DNA of 64,000 nucleotides, taken from Ruminococcus flavefaciens MA2007. Lineage in GTDB: Bacteria > Bacillota > Clostridia > Oscillospirales > Ruminococcaceae. Every line of letters begins with the position of its first letter. The stretch's first letter is position 1. The translations under genes and the position numbers were made by a program. Location of the stretch: assembly GCF_000621845.1 (NCBI RefSeq), contig NZ_JHXF01000009.1, positions 62,001 to 126,000 of the forward strand, given 5' to 3'. Positions 1 to 8,483 of the stretch are shown here, piece by piece. A model generated the notes under the pieces. It saw only the letters and a program-made list of their open reading frames with translations. It did not search any database and was not told the DNA's origin.

Positions 1-18
1 TGTTCGGAGGTAAGGACA

Positions 19-600
19 ATGATTAAGCAGCTTGTAATGGCTACAAACAACGCAAACAAGCTCCGCGAGGCAAGAGAGATACTTGCGCCTCTCGGGATAG
101 AGGTCCTCTCACAGCGCGAAGCAGGAGCAAACTGCGATCCCGAGGAAAACGGCGCTACCTTTGCCGAGAACGCACTTATCAAGGCAAAAGCAGTTTACGA
201 AGCTGTAAAGCTCCCGACTATCGCAGACGACAGCGGTCTATGCGTTGACGCTATGGACGGCGGACCAGGGGTATACTCCGCAAGATATGCTCCCGAGGGA
301 CAGCACTGCGTGAAGCTCCTTGAGGAAATGAAGAACGTTCCCGACGGTAAGCGCGGAGCTGCATTTGAGTGTACTATCGCGTACATCGACGAAAGCGGCA
401 GCCACACCATGACAGGGGAGTGCAGAGGCGCTATCGGACATGAGCAGCGCGGCACCAACGGCTTTGGTTACGATCCCGTTTTCATGGTAGGCGAGCGCAC
501 AATGGCGGAGCTCACTGCAGATGAAAAGAACGCTATAAGCCACAGAGGTGCGGCTCTCAGGGAGCTGTACAAGTATCTGAAAGAAAGATTTGGTGAATGA
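19..600 (+). CDS. rdgB: XTP/dITP diphosphatase (RdgB/HAM1 family)
   Basis: This 193-residue protein hydrolyses non-canonical purine triphosphates (dITP, XTP) to monophosphates, which keeps deaminated bases out of DNA. The family signature is clear: the N-terminal ATNNANKLRE nucleotide-binding loop, the ADDSGLCVDAM catalytic stretch near residue 70, and GTNGFGYDPVF and SHRGAALREL near the C-terminus. Length is normal for the family. An ATG start at 19 follows a GGAGG at 6-10. It opens a + strand housekeeping run; yhbY starts just after its stop, so the two are probably cotranscribed. The promoter lies outside the window. Confidence 0.95.
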   Translation: MIKQLVMATNNANKLREAREILAPLGIEVLSQREAGANCDPEENGATFAENALIKAKAVYEAVKLPTIADDSGLCVDAMDGGPGVYSARYAPEGQHCVKLLEEMKNVPDGKRGAAFECTIAYIDESGSHTMTGECRGAIGHEQRGTNGFGYDPVFMVGERTMAELTADEKNAISHRGAALRELYKYLKERFGE

Positions 601-601
601 T

Positions 602-904
602 ATGCTTACAAGCAAACAGAGAGCGTACCTGCGCGGTATCGCTTCCACATATGAGACTATCTATCAGGTAGGCAAGGGCGGCGTTACCGAGGCTATGTGC
701 AAGGACATCGAAGCTGCTCTTACAAAAAGAGAGCTTATAAAGCTGAGAGTTCTTGACAATTCGGGCTGGACAGCAAGAGAGGCTGCCGACGCTATCGCAG
801 AGCAGACAGGCGCCGATGTAGTACAGGTCATCGGCAGCAAGTTCGTGCTTTTCAAGCGAAACGAGAAAGAACCTGTTATCGAGAATATCCCAAAGGCTAA
901 GTAA
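602..904 (+). CDS. yhbY: YhbY-type CRM-domain RNA-binding protein
   Basis: A 100-residue single CRM-domain protein associated with 50S subunit assembly in this family. It begins MLTSKQRAYLRGIA, the usual YhbY start, and has the GKGGVTEAM loop (a GxxG-type RNA-binding turn) near residue 27. Upstream in-frame TTG (590) and GTG (593) codons overlap rdgB; ATG 602 was chosen because GGTGA at 592-596 lies 5-6 bases before it and the protein then has the standard N-terminus. Downstream the reductase at 908 begins after 3 bases, suggesting one transcript. Confidence 0.9.
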   Translation: MLTSKQRAYLRGIASTYETIYQVGKGGVTEAMCKDIEAALTKRELIKLRVLDNSGWTAREAADAIAEQTGADVVQVIGSKFVLFKRNEKEPVIENIPKAK

Positions 905-907
905 GTC

Positions 908-1603
908 ATGAAGGTTCTTATAATAAGCGGCACAAACCACAAGGGCTCAACCTACAATATCGGGCGTATCATGGCTGAGAAGCTGACCAAGCCCGAGGAT
1001 ATCAGAGAGGTGTTCCTGCCCCGTGATTTTGATGAGTTCTGCTGCGGCTGCACAAGCTGCTTCACAAAAGGAGAGGACAAATGCCCTCATGCTGCGAAAC
1101 TAAGTTCCATAACGGAGCTTATTGACAGCTCGGAAGTTATCATACTGACATCACCTGTGTACGTTTATCACTGTACGGGACAGATGAAAGCGCTCCTCGA
1201 CCATTACGGCTGGCGCTGGATGGCGCACCGCCCCGAGGAGAAAATGTTCAGCAAGCAGGCGGTAGTGGTTGCAACAGCTGCGGGAGCAGGCGTGAAGTCC
1301 ACTATGAAGGACATGGCGGACAGCTGCTTCTTCTGGGGAATACCTCAGACCTATAAGCTGGGCAGAGCTGTTGCGGCAGTTGACTGGCAGAGCGTAAAGC
1401 CGAAGATAAAGGACGAAATCAATAAAAAAGCCGACAGTATCGCAAAAAAGATACTGAAAAGGCAGGAAAAGGTACCTGTTTCACTGAAAACAAAGGTTTT
1501 TTTCAAGATAATGAGCCTTTTGCAGAAAAACGGCTGGAACAAAGCCGACGTGGACTACTGGAAGGAAAAGGGCTGGACAGAAGGCAAGCGTCCGTGGAAA
1601 TGA
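908..1603 (+). CDS. flavodoxin-like NAD(P)H-dependent oxidoreductase
   Basis: A 231-residue protein of the FMN-reductase/flavodoxin-2 class. The N-terminus (MKVLIISGTNHKGSTYNI) gives the beta strand and phosphate loop that bind FMN phosphate, and TSPVYVYHCTGQMKALLD near residue 80 matches the second flavin-contact segment. A CCGCTSC cluster near residue 45 is typical of the iron-sulfur flavoprotein-like members, where cysteines may bind a cluster or act in redox; the spacing here does not prove a cluster. Its substrate cannot be told. It sits between yhbY and nadD with tight spacing, so it is likely an operon passenger. Confidence 0.8.
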   Translation: MKVLIISGTNHKGSTYNIGRIMAEKLTKPEDIREVFLPRDFDEFCCGCTSCFTKGEDKCPHAAKLSSITELIDSSEVIILTSPVYVYHCTGQMKALLDHYGWRWMAHRPEEKMFSKQAVVVATAAGAGVKSTMKDMADSCFFWGIPQTYKLGRAVAAVDWQSVKPKIKDEINKKADSIAKKILKRQEKVPVSLKTKVFFKIMSLLQKNGWNKADVDYWKEKGWTEGKRPWK

Positions 1604-1616
1604 ATGGAGTGATGAA

Positions 1617-2807
1617 ATGCGCATAGGAATATACGGCGGAAGCTTCAATCCCGTACATAACGGTCATATACATCTTGCGCAGACGGCGCTCCGCGATTTT
1701 TCTCTCGACAGGCTTTATTTGGTGCCGTCGAAGAAGTCTCCCCACCGCTCCATTGCGGAGTACGCTCCCGACGAGGACAGACTTGAAATGCTCAGACTTG
1801 CCTGCAAGACGGACGAAAGGCTTTTTGTCAGCGATTATGAGATAAAAAGTGACCGCGTGAGCTATACTATATACACGGTGGAACACTTCCGCGCCGAATT
1901 TCCCGAGGCAGAGCTTTTCCTCATGGTGGGAAGCGATATGCTCATGTGCTTCGATACATGGCACCGTTTTGAGGAGATACTGGCACAGGTAACATTATGT
2001 GTCGTATCCCGTGAGAGCGGAGACCTGCCTGCTCTGAGAGCAAAGGCAGAGGAACTCAGCAAATTCGGCAAGATACTGGTATCCGAGGCTGATCCTACGG
2101 TGATTTCAAGCACCGAGATCAGAAAAAAAATTGCAAAAAATAAGGATTTCGCTTGCTATCTTGACGAAAATGTAGTACAATATATAAGATCGAAGGGATT
2201 ATATTCAGTCAGAGGTGAAGGAAAATTGCATTACGATGCAGACGATAAAAAGAAATATCTGAAAGCTAATTTATCAGTGAAAAGATATACACATTCTCTG
2301 AATGTTGCCGACGAGTGCAGAAAGCTTGCGGAAAAGTACGGAGAGGATCCAGAAAAGGCATATTTTGCAGGACTTCTTCATGATATCTGCAAGGAAATGC
2401 CCGACGATCAGCAGAGAGCTCTTGTAGAGGAGAGCGGCTACACGGTATGCCGCGAGGAGCTTGAAACACGCTCACTGCTTCATGGTATTGCAGGAGCATA
2501 TTTTATTAAGAAAGAGTTTGGGATAGAGGATATAGATATCCTTAATTCCATCAGATTTCATACAGTTGGACGGGCAGGAATGTCACGACTTGAGGAGATA
2601 GTTTATATCGGCGACCTCATTTCAGCCGAAAGAGACTACAAGGACGTGGATAAAATGCGCAAACTGGCATATACCGACCTTAACGCGGCTATGCTGGAGG
2701 CTTTTGCGTTTTCCATGAAATCGGTTATAAAAAAAGGCGGAGTAATACCTATTTGTACCGCAGAGGGATATAATTTTTATACCCGACTTTCAAAAGCAGA
2801 GAAATAA
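1617..2807 (+). CDS. nadD: fused NadD-YqeK: nicotinate-nucleotide adenylyltransferase plus HD phosphohydrolase
   Basis: A 396-residue two-domain protein. Residues about 1-200 are NadD, which adenylates nicotinate mononucleotide in NAD synthesis: the GGSFNPVHNGH nucleotidyltransferase motif is at residues 6-16 and ISSTEIR near 163. Residues about 210-396 are a YqeK-type HD domain (RYTHSLNVAD, LLHDICKEM, FHTVG), a family known to split diadenosine tetraphosphate symmetrically. In many Firmicutes nadD and yqeK are adjacent separate genes in the order nadD-yqeK-LCP-rsfS-leuS; here the same order is kept but the first two are one reading frame. No stop or frameshift is visible between the domains. 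Confidence 0.92.
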   Translation: MRIGIYGGSFNPVHNGHIHLAQTALRDFSLDRLYLVPSKKSPHRSIAEYAPDEDRLEMLRLACKTDERLFVSDYEIKSDRVSYTIYTVEHFRAEFPEAELFLMVGSDMLMCFDTWHRFEEILAQVTLCVVSRESGDLPALRAKAEELSKFGKILVSEADPTVISSTEIRKKIAKNKDFACYLDENVVQYIRSKGLYSVRGEGKLHYDADDKKKYLKANLSVKRYTHSLNVADECRKLAEKYGEDPEKAYFAGLLHDICKEMPDDQQRALVEESGYTVCREELETRSLLHGIAGAYFIKKEFGIEDIDILNSIRFHTVGRAGMSRLEEIVYIGDLISAERDYKDVDKMRKLAYTDLNAAMLEAFAFSMKSVIKKGGVIPICTAEGYNFYTRLSKAEK

Positions 2808-2837
2808 AAATACTGGGAATTTGAAAAGAGGACTCAA

Positions 2838-4337
2838 ATGAACCGAGAAGAACGTAACGAGGAGTTATTTAGCAGAACAAACGGAGCTCCGAGGCAGGTA
2901 AAACCTCTTCGCAAGCTCAAAAGAGTTGATGACCATAGACCGACAGAGCCAGTGTATCACGGATTGCACGAGGCTCCTTCAATAGATATAAGGATCGAGG
3001 GGGAAGAGCCTCCGAGACCGCAGATAAGAGAGCAGCAGTATCACGGGCTCCACGAAAAGGGCAGGGAAAGATACGTGGAATCGGCAGATTATGATGACGA
3101 TCTCGACGACTTTGACGACGAGCCGAAAAAGAAAAAGAGTAAAAAGGACGCGCTCATAAAGCTTACGTCAATACTGCTGAGTATCGCAGCAATAATCGCT
3201 CTTTTCCTGAATATGCCCATACTCTGGTATAAAAAGAGCGGTCAGCCCGATGAGAGAGTGTCCATAATGACCTATTTCAAGCGCTGGCAGCCTACTGTTG
3301 ACATCGAGGGAGAGCTTGAAAAGCCCCAGATGGACCTCAATGTTGATACTGATATCGTAAAGGAGGACTTCACAGACGGACTTGATCTTCCTCAGCTTGT
3401 TGAGGGACAGTATACCGTGCTTTTCCTCGGCTTTGACGAGGACGTTGAGAATACAGACGTTATCTGGATATGCCAGTTCGATATCGGAGGCGGAAAGCTC
3501 AATATATTACAGGTTCCCCGTGACTGCGCAGTTCCAAACTATACAAGCAACGAGACCACCAAGATAAACAGCGTATACAGCTGCGGTGATCCCCAGATAA
3601 GCAAGATACAGCGCGTCGTAAACTGCGTACAGGAAAACTTCGGTATACCGATAGACGCATATATAACGACTGCCTGCTTTGATATCGTTGATATCGTTGA
3701 CCTTATCGGCGGAATCCCGATCCATCTCGACAACGAGATAATCTATGAGGCTGACAAGCGTATCCCTGCAGGAGATGTTGTCCTTGACGGTAATCAGGCT
3801 GAATGGTTCGTCCGCTTCCGTCACGAGTGGCTCCAGGGCGATATCGGACGTGTACAGAACCAGCGCCGCTTCATGCGGGCTGCTATGAAGAAGCTTCTTG
3901 ATATCGTCAAGAACGAGGGCAAGATGAAGCTTTACAGCTATCTCAATACTATCTACAAGAACAAGTGGATAGCTACGAATATGAGCGTCGAGGATCTCAG
4001 CAAGCTTGCTGATTTCGGCTCGACACTGCAAATGGAAAACGTAAAGGTTGATATGGTGCCGGGTGAGGACGCTGAATACATTGCCTATAACGGTCAGGTG
4101 TACAGCATTTACTCAATACACAAGAGAGCTACCATAGATAAGCTCAATGAGAACTTCAGACCATATCAGAGACCTATGCTTCTGTCTGACAGCAACATCG
4201 TTGAATATGTAAGCGAATATGAATATGAGTACGAATTGTACGACGATACGGGAATGACCTTTGAGGAGCTTGAAACAGCTACCGAGCCTATGAGAAATCC
4301 CGAAATGAGACCTGCATGGAAGGAGTATGAAGAATAA
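2838..4337 (+). CDS. LCP (LytR-CpsA-Psr) family cell-wall glycopolymer ligase
   Basis: A 499-residue membrane protein. Residues 1-105 are a charged cytoplasmic tail with a DDDLDDFDDE acidic patch followed by lysines; a membrane segment lies around 107-128; the extracytoplasmic LCP domain starts near 190 (YTVLFLGFDEDVENTDVIW) and includes VPRDC, TACFDIVDIVDLIGGI and RFRHEW...GDIGRVQNQRRF, the arginine-rich pyrophosphate-binding part. Family members move teichoic acid or capsule precursors from lipid carriers to peptidoglycan. The long acidic tail and a tyrosine/glutamate-rich C-terminus (about 455-499) exceed the core family. It is followed directly by rsfS (stop and start adjacent). Confidence 0.9.
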   Translation: MNREERNEELFSRTNGAPRQVKPLRKLKRVDDHRPTEPVYHGLHEAPSIDIRIEGEEPPRPQIREQQYHGLHEKGRERYVESADYDDDLDDFDDEPKKKKSKKDALIKLTSILLSIAAIIALFLNMPILWYKKSGQPDERVSIMTYFKRWQPTVDIEGELEKPQMDLNVDTDIVKEDFTDGLDLPQLVEGQYTVLFLGFDEDVENTDVIWICQFDIGGGKLNILQVPRDCAVPNYTSNETTKINSVYSCGDPQISKIQRVVNCVQENFGIPIDAYITTACFDIVDIVDLIGGIPIHLDNEIIYEADKRIPAGDVVLDGNQAEWFVRFRHEWLQGDIGRVQNQRRFMRAAMKKLLDIVKNEGKMKLYSYLNTIYKNKWIATNMSVEDLSKLADFGSTLQMENVKVDMVPGEDAEYIAYNGQVYSIYSIHKRATIDKLNENFRPYQRPMLLSDSNIVEYVSEYEYEYELYDDTGMTFEELETATEPMRNPEMRPAWKEYEE

Positions 4338-4697
4338 ATGACCGAACAGGAAAAGCTTGAACTTATAATAAAAACTCTCGACAGCAAAAGAGGCGAGGAC
4401 ATACAGGCAATAAAGATAGCCGATCTCACCATACTTGCCGATTATTTCGTAATAGTAAACGGTACCAGCAATACTCACGCAAGAACACTTGCAGACGAGG
4501 TCGAGTTCGTCCTTTCACAGAAGGGCATTGAGCCTCAGCGCCGTGAGGCTGATACGGGAAACACATGGATAATCCTTGATTATGCTGATATAATCGTTCA
4601 TGTATTCTATAAGGATACCCGTAATTTCTACAAGCTGGAGGGCTTGTGGGCTGACGGCGAGCAGATGGATATCAGCAGCCTTATCACCAAGGAGTGA
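4338..4697 (+). CDS. rsfS: ribosomal silencing factor RsfS
   Basis: A 119-residue RsfS/Iojap protein, which binds L14 on the 50S subunit and blocks subunit joining. Typical features are KIADLTILADYFVI near residue 25, NTHARTLADEVE, and the C-terminal DYADIIVHVFYKDTRNFYKLEGLWAD read in short pieces (DIIVHVF, FYKLEGLW). It starts immediately after the LCP stop, so translation is likely coupled. The linkage to nadD and leuS is the standard Firmicute arrangement. Confidence 0.95.
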   Translation: MTEQEKLELIIKTLDSKRGEDIQAIKIADLTILADYFVIVNGTSNTHARTLADEVEFVLSQKGIEPQRREADTGNTWIILDYADIIVHVFYKDTRNFYKLEGLWADGEQMDISSLITKE

Positions 4698-4702
4698 GTT
4701 AT

Positions 4703-5047
4703 TTGTTCGATCAGAAGGAAAAAGGAAACAAGATATGCATAGCTATGGCGGTATACGTTGTCGCAAAGGCTGTGCTTAACATGATACTGGCGAAGCATTT
4801 TGTACTTCTTACTTTAGTTATAGCCCTTGCAGAGGCGGCTTTGTTCTTTGCAAGGTTCAAGTATGTGAACTACGTTCTTGCCGCAGTCCTCGCGCTTATC
4901 GCGATAGTTTATCTGCCGCAGAATATAGCCAATATCGGCAGTAACTGGATCTATCTTTTAGAGGGCGTTATCGACCTCGGCTGTGCAGCTCTGCTGTGCT
5001 TTAACCGCGATGTCAAGAGCGTATTCTACAGATCAGTAAATTATTAA
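4703..5047 (+). CDS. small membrane protein of unknown function
   Basis: About 114 residues, mostly hydrophobic, with about four predicted membrane segments (around VYVVAKAVLNMIL, LVIALAEAALFF, VLAAVLALIAIVY, LEGVIDLGCAALLCF) and no motif that I recognise. A TTG start at 4703 is preferred to GTG 4694 because the only ribosome binding site, AAGGAG at 4689-4694, overlaps the GTG but lies 8 bases before the TTG. It sits between rsfS and leuS with short gaps and is probably cotranscribed. Function unknown. Confidence 0.7.
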   Translation: MFDQKEKGNKICIAMAVYVVAKAVLNMILAKHFVLLTLVIALAEAALFFARFKYVNYVLAAVLALIAIVYLPQNIANIGSNWIYLLEGVIDLGCAALLCFNRDVKSVFYRSVNY

Positions 5048-5073
5048 TTATATTATAAAGGAATGATATTACA

Positions 5074-7506
5074 ATGAGCAGATATGATTTCACATCTGTT
5101 GAAGCCAAATGGCAGAAATACTGGGAAGAACATGAGACCTTCAAGACTGATGTATGGGATTTCAGCAAGCCTAAGTTCTATGCGCTGGATATGTTCCCTT
5201 ATCCGTCGGGAGTAGGCCTCCACGCAGGACACCCTGAGGGCTATACCGCTACCGATATAGTTTCCCGTATGAAGCGTATGCAGGGCTACAATGTCCTTCA
5301 CCCGATGGGCTATGACTCATTCGGTCTTCCCGCAGAGCAGTATGCCGTAAACACAGGCAACCACCCCAACGGCTTTACTCAGGAGAATATCAAGACCTTT
5401 TCAAAGCAGCTCAAGGAGCTGGGCTTTGACTATGACTGGTCAAAGATGATAGCAACATCAGATCCTGAGTTCTACAAGTGGACTCAGTGGATATTCAAGC
5501 AGCTCTACAAGGACGGCTACGCAAAGTACATCGATATGCCTGTAAACTGGTGCGAGGAGCTGGGAACAGTTCTCTCCAATGACGAGGTAATCGACGGCAA
5601 GTCCGAGCGCGGCGGCTTCCCTGTAGTAAGAAAGAACATGAAGCAGTGGGTAATCGACCAGCCTGCATTCGCTGAGAAGCTCCTTGAAGGACTCGACGAG
5701 ATAGACTGGCCTGAGTCCACAAAGGCTATACAGCGCAACTGGATAGGCAAGTCCACAGGCGTCGAGGTAGAATTCGACATCGTCGGCGGCGGAAAGTTCT
5801 CTATTTTCACCACCTGTATCGAGACTATCTACGGTATCACATTCATGGTTCTCGCTCCCGACGGAGCTATCACAGAGAGCCTCCTTGACCGTGTTCAGAA
5901 CAGGGAAGAGGTCGAGGCTTACATTGCTGAGACCAAGAAGAAGAACGACATGGACCGTACAGAGCTCAACAAGACCAAGTCTGGCTGCGAGCTCAAGGGC
6001 GTAACTTGTATAAATCCCGTAAACGGCAAGGAAGTCCGTATGTTCATCGGCGACTTCGTACTTGCAAGCTATGGTACAGGTGCAGTTATGGCTGTTCCGA
6101 GCCACGACCAGCGTGACTTCGAGTATGCCATTGCACATAATATTGACATGATTCAGGTAATCGACGGCAAGGATGGTCACATCGACGTTTCCGAAGCCGC
6201 TATGGAAAAGACCGAATATCTCGGCAAGGGCTACAAGCTCATCAACTCCGAGGAGTTCACAGGTCTTACCGTTGAGGAAGCCAAGGAAGCTATCACACAG
6301 AAGCTTGAAAAAATGGGCAGAGCTAAGCGCACTGTCAACTATCACTTCCGTGAGTGGATATTCGCACGTCAGCGCTACTGGGGCGAGCCTGTTCCGATAG
6401 TTCACGGTGAGGACGGCGAGATACACGTTCTTGACGACGAAGAACTGCCGCTCATTCTTCCCGAGCTTGACGACTACAAGGGCAAGAACGGCAAGGCTCC
6501 TCTTGAAAATGCAACAGAGTGGAAGAAGTACGACAAGAACGGCATAAAGGGCACACGAGAGACTTCAACTATGCCGGGAAGTGCAGGTTCAAGCTGGTAC
6601 TACTTCAGATATATCGATCCACACAACGACAAGGAGTTCGCAAATCAGGAGCTCCTGAAGCACTGGATGCCTGTAGACCTCTACATAGGCGGTCCGGAAC
6701 ACGCTGTAGGACACCTTATCTACTCACGTATCTGGAACAGATACCTCTACGATAAGGGACTGGCACCTACAAAGGAGCCTTTCAAGAAGCTTGTACATCA
6801 GGGCATGATACTTGGCGAGAACGGCATCAAAATGGGTAAGCGTTTCCCTGAGTTCGTTGTAAATCCTTCCGATATCGTAAGAGACTACGGCGCAGATACT
6901 CTCCGTCTTTACGAGATGTTCATGGGACCTCTCGAGGTCAGCAAGCCATGGAGCAAGAACGGCGTTGAGGGCGCTAAGAGATTTATCCAGAGAGTATGGA
7001 ACTTCTTCACAGAAGCCGAGAACCTCACTGACGACAACGACGGCAGTCTCACAAAGGTATACCACCAGACAGTCAAGAAGGTTACCGACGACTACGAGAA
7101 GCTTGCTTTCAATACAGCTATCAGCCAGATGATGATATTCGTAAATGCTGTATACAAGAACGGCAAGTGCCCCAAGGAGTACGCCGAGGGACTTATCAAG
7201 ATGCTGTCCTGTATCACACCTCACATGGGCGAGGAAATTTGGAGCATTATGGGACACAATGATACTATCGCCTTTGAGCAGTGGCCTGTTTACGACGAGG
7301 AGCTCTGCAAGGAGGATACTATCGAGATAGTTGTCCAGATAAACGGCAAGGTAAAGGCAAAGCTGAACATCGCTGTTGACGCTGACAAGGATTCCGTAAT
7401 GGAAATGGCTATGTCTGATGAAAAGGTCAAGGAGTCTATCGACGGAAAGACCATAGTCAAGCAGATATATGTACCAAATAAACTTGTTAATATTGTTGCA
7501 AAATAA
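5074..7506 (+). CDS. leuS: leucyl-tRNA synthetase
   Basis: An 810-residue class I synthetase that charges tRNA-Leu. The N-terminal MFPYPSGVGLHAGHPEGYTATD block contains the HIGH-equivalent HAGH; the CP1 editing domain spans roughly 220-420; the C-terminal domain ends VVQINGKVKAKLNI...IVKQIYVPNKLVNIV. The KMSKS equivalent at about residues 586-590 reads KMGKR, followed by FPEFVVNPSDIVRDYGADTLR in pieces, which departs from the Bacillus-type KMSKSKGN. Length is normal. No T-box leader is visible: only 26 bases separate it from the preceding gene. Confidence 0.97.
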   Translation: MSRYDFTSVEAKWQKYWEEHETFKTDVWDFSKPKFYALDMFPYPSGVGLHAGHPEGYTATDIVSRMKRMQGYNVLHPMGYDSFGLPAEQYAVNTGNHPNGFTQENIKTFSKQLKELGFDYDWSKMIATSDPEFYKWTQWIFKQLYKDGYAKYIDMPVNWCEELGTVLSNDEVIDGKSERGGFPVVRKNMKQWVIDQPAFAEKLLEGLDEIDWPESTKAIQRNWIGKSTGVEVEFDIVGGGKFSIFTTCIETIYGITFMVLAPDGAITESLLDRVQNREEVEAYIAETKKKNDMDRTELNKTKSGCELKGVTCINPVNGKEVRMFIGDFVLASYGTGAVMAVPSHDQRDFEYAIAHNIDMIQVIDGKDGHIDVSEAAMEKTEYLGKGYKLINSEEFTGLTVEEAKEAITQKLEKMGRAKRTVNYHFREWIFARQRYWGEPVPIVHGEDGEIHVLDDEELPLILPELDDYKGKNGKAPLENATEWKKYDKNGIKGTRETSTMPGSAGSSWYYFRYIDPHNDKEFANQELLKHWMPVDLYIGGPEHAVGHLIYSRIWNRYLYDKGLAPTKEPFKKLVHQGMILGENGIKMGKRFPEFVVNPSDIVRDYGADTLRLYEMFMGPLEVSKPWSKNGVEGAKRFIQRVWNFFTEAENLTDDNDGSLTKVYHQTVKKVTDDYEKLAFNTAISQMMIFVNAVYKNGKCPKEYAEGLIKMLSCITPHMGEEIWSIMGHNDTIAFEQWPVYDEELCKEDTIEIVVQINGKVKAKLNIAVDADKDSVMEMAMSDEKVKESIDGKTIVKQIYVPNKLVNIVAK

Positions 7507-7533
7507 CGAATTTTTAAGTAAAAGAAAAAATGC

Positions 7534-7562
7534 TTGACAACGAGCAGAAAATGTGGTAAACT
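7534..7562 (+). promoter_or_regulatory. candidate sigma-A promoter for rpsU
   Basis: TTGACA at 7534-7539, a 17-base spacer and TAAACT at 7557-7562, lying in the gap after leuS and about 135 bases before the rpsU start. An overlapping TATACT at 7563-7568 has worse spacing. Call based on match to the consensus only. Confidence 0.6.
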
Positions 7563-7599
7563 TATACTATATTCTTTTATATTAATTTAAGTAAATCTG

Positions 7600-7670
7600 C
7601 TATACGGTGGGGTATATGATGACTAACACCTTTTGGTGCTTAGTATAGAGCTTTGGAGCACTGCTCCGAG
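7600..7670 (+). promoter_or_regulatory. structured 5' leader of rpsU
   Basis: The untranslated leader holds nested inverted repeats. CTATAC (7600-7605) can pair with GTATAG (7643-7648); inside, 7623-7630 pairs with 7635-7643 around a TTTT loop with one bulge; a second hairpin pairs GGAGC (7655-7659) with GCTCC (7663-7667) around ACT, extended by outer GCT/AGC. The hairpins end about 12 bases before the GGGAGGG binding site. Ribosomal protein leaders often mediate autoregulation; whether this one does is inference. Confidence 0.5.
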
Positions 7671-7698
7671 CAACCTCTGAACAAGGGAGGGAAATTTA

Positions 7699-7872
7699 GT
7701 GGCAGAAGTTCGTGTTGGCAAAAACGAGTCTTTAGACACAGCTCTTAAGAGATTTAAGAGATCATGTGCAAAGGACGGCGTAATTGCTGAGGTTCGTAAG
7801 AGAGAACACTACGAAAAGCCTTCAGTTAAGCGTAAGAAGAAGTCTGAGGCAGCTCGTAAGCGTAAGTATTGA
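7699..7872 (+). CDS. rpsU: 30S ribosomal protein S21
   Basis: A 57-residue basic protein starting at GTG 7699 and ending at TGA 7870-7872. The product ([20 protein letters not shown] at the start, then [20 protein letters not shown] and a lysine/arginine-rich SEAARKRKY tail) is an unmistakable bS21, which helps initiation on the small subunit. A strong GGGAGGG binding site lies at 7685-7691, 7 bases upstream. It is preceded by its own promoter and a structured leader and followed by a terminator, so it is probably a single-gene unit. Confidence 0.96.
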   Translation: MAEVRVGKNESLDTALKRFKRSCAKDGVIAEVRKREHYEKPSVKRKKKSEAARKRKY

Positions 7873-7896
7873 TCTTGCGGAATTATTAATGTTGAT

Positions 7897-7921
7897 AAAA
7901 GCGGGCTGCGGCTCGCTTTTT
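7897..7921 (+). terminator. rho-independent terminator after rpsU
   Basis: AAAAGCG (7897-7903) can pair with CGCTTTT (7914-7920) around a GC-rich loop, ending in a T run. It closes the rpsU transcript just before the HAD phosphatase gene. Confidence 0.7.
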
Positions 7922-7949
7922 CATTTGTTGAACGGAGTTGACATAAAGC

Positions 7950-8483
7950 TTGGGATTCAAACACAAAATTACAAGGACTGACGTGGATTTTGCGTTCAGG
8001 AAAACGGTAAATATCACTCCCGATTTTCTGAAGAAGCATGGCGTTAAGGGTCTCATACTCGATGTCGACAACACGCTCACGACACACGACCACCCCGTAC
8101 CTGCAAAGGGTATCAGGGAGTGGCTGGAAAATATGAAAAATAACGGCATAAAGCTTATTATAGTATCGAATAACTGCGCTGAAAGAGTCAAGCCTTTTGC
8201 GGAGCCGCTGGGACTGGACTTCGTAAGCGACAGCGGCAAGCCGCTGAAAAGGGGATACAAGGCAGCCATGGAGAAAATGGGACTTACTCCGTCGGAAACC
8301 GCCGCAGTAGGCGACCAGCTCTTTACCGATGTGTGGGGAGCAAACTTCGCAGGAGTGAAAATGCTCTACGTCGAGCCTATGGAGCTTGAACCAAAGTCAA
8401 AGCGCTTCATACGCTTCAAGAGAGTTCTTGAAAAGCCATTTCTTCCTAAAAAATTTGCCGACGATACAAAGGAGAAATTATGA
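7950..8483 (+). CDS. YqeG-type HAD phosphatase
   Basis: A 177-residue HAD IIIA-subfamily protein. GLILDVDNTLTTHD near residue 35 is motif I (DxDNT, the phosphoaspartate site), IIVSNN near 70 is motif II, KP near 97 is the motif III lysine and GDQLFTDVWGAN is motif IV. YqeG family members are phosphatases of unsettled substrate, often next to shikimate genes as here. The frame opens with TTG at 7950 (a stop lies two codons upstream); ACGGAG at 7932-7937 is a rather distant binding site, so the exact start is uncertain. It overlaps aroQ by four bases. Confidence 0.85.
   Translation: MGFKHKITRTDVDFAFRKTVNITPDFLKKHGVKGLILDVDNTLTTHDHPVPAKGIREWLENMKNNGIKLIIVSNNCAERVKPFAEPLGLDFVSDSGKPLKRGYKAAMEKMGLTPSETAAVGDQLFTDVWGANFAGVKMLYVEPMELEPKSKRFIRFKRVLEKPFLPKKFADDTKEKL

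Noticed and set aside
5048..5073. T-box leader for leuS
   Set aside because: Only 26 bases separate leuS from the preceding gene, too short for a T-box.
5458..6426. Long minus-strand open frame (322 codons) opposite leuS
   Set aside because: It is antisense to a certain synthetase gene, lacks a binding site and domain, and its length follows from codon bias of the opposite strand.
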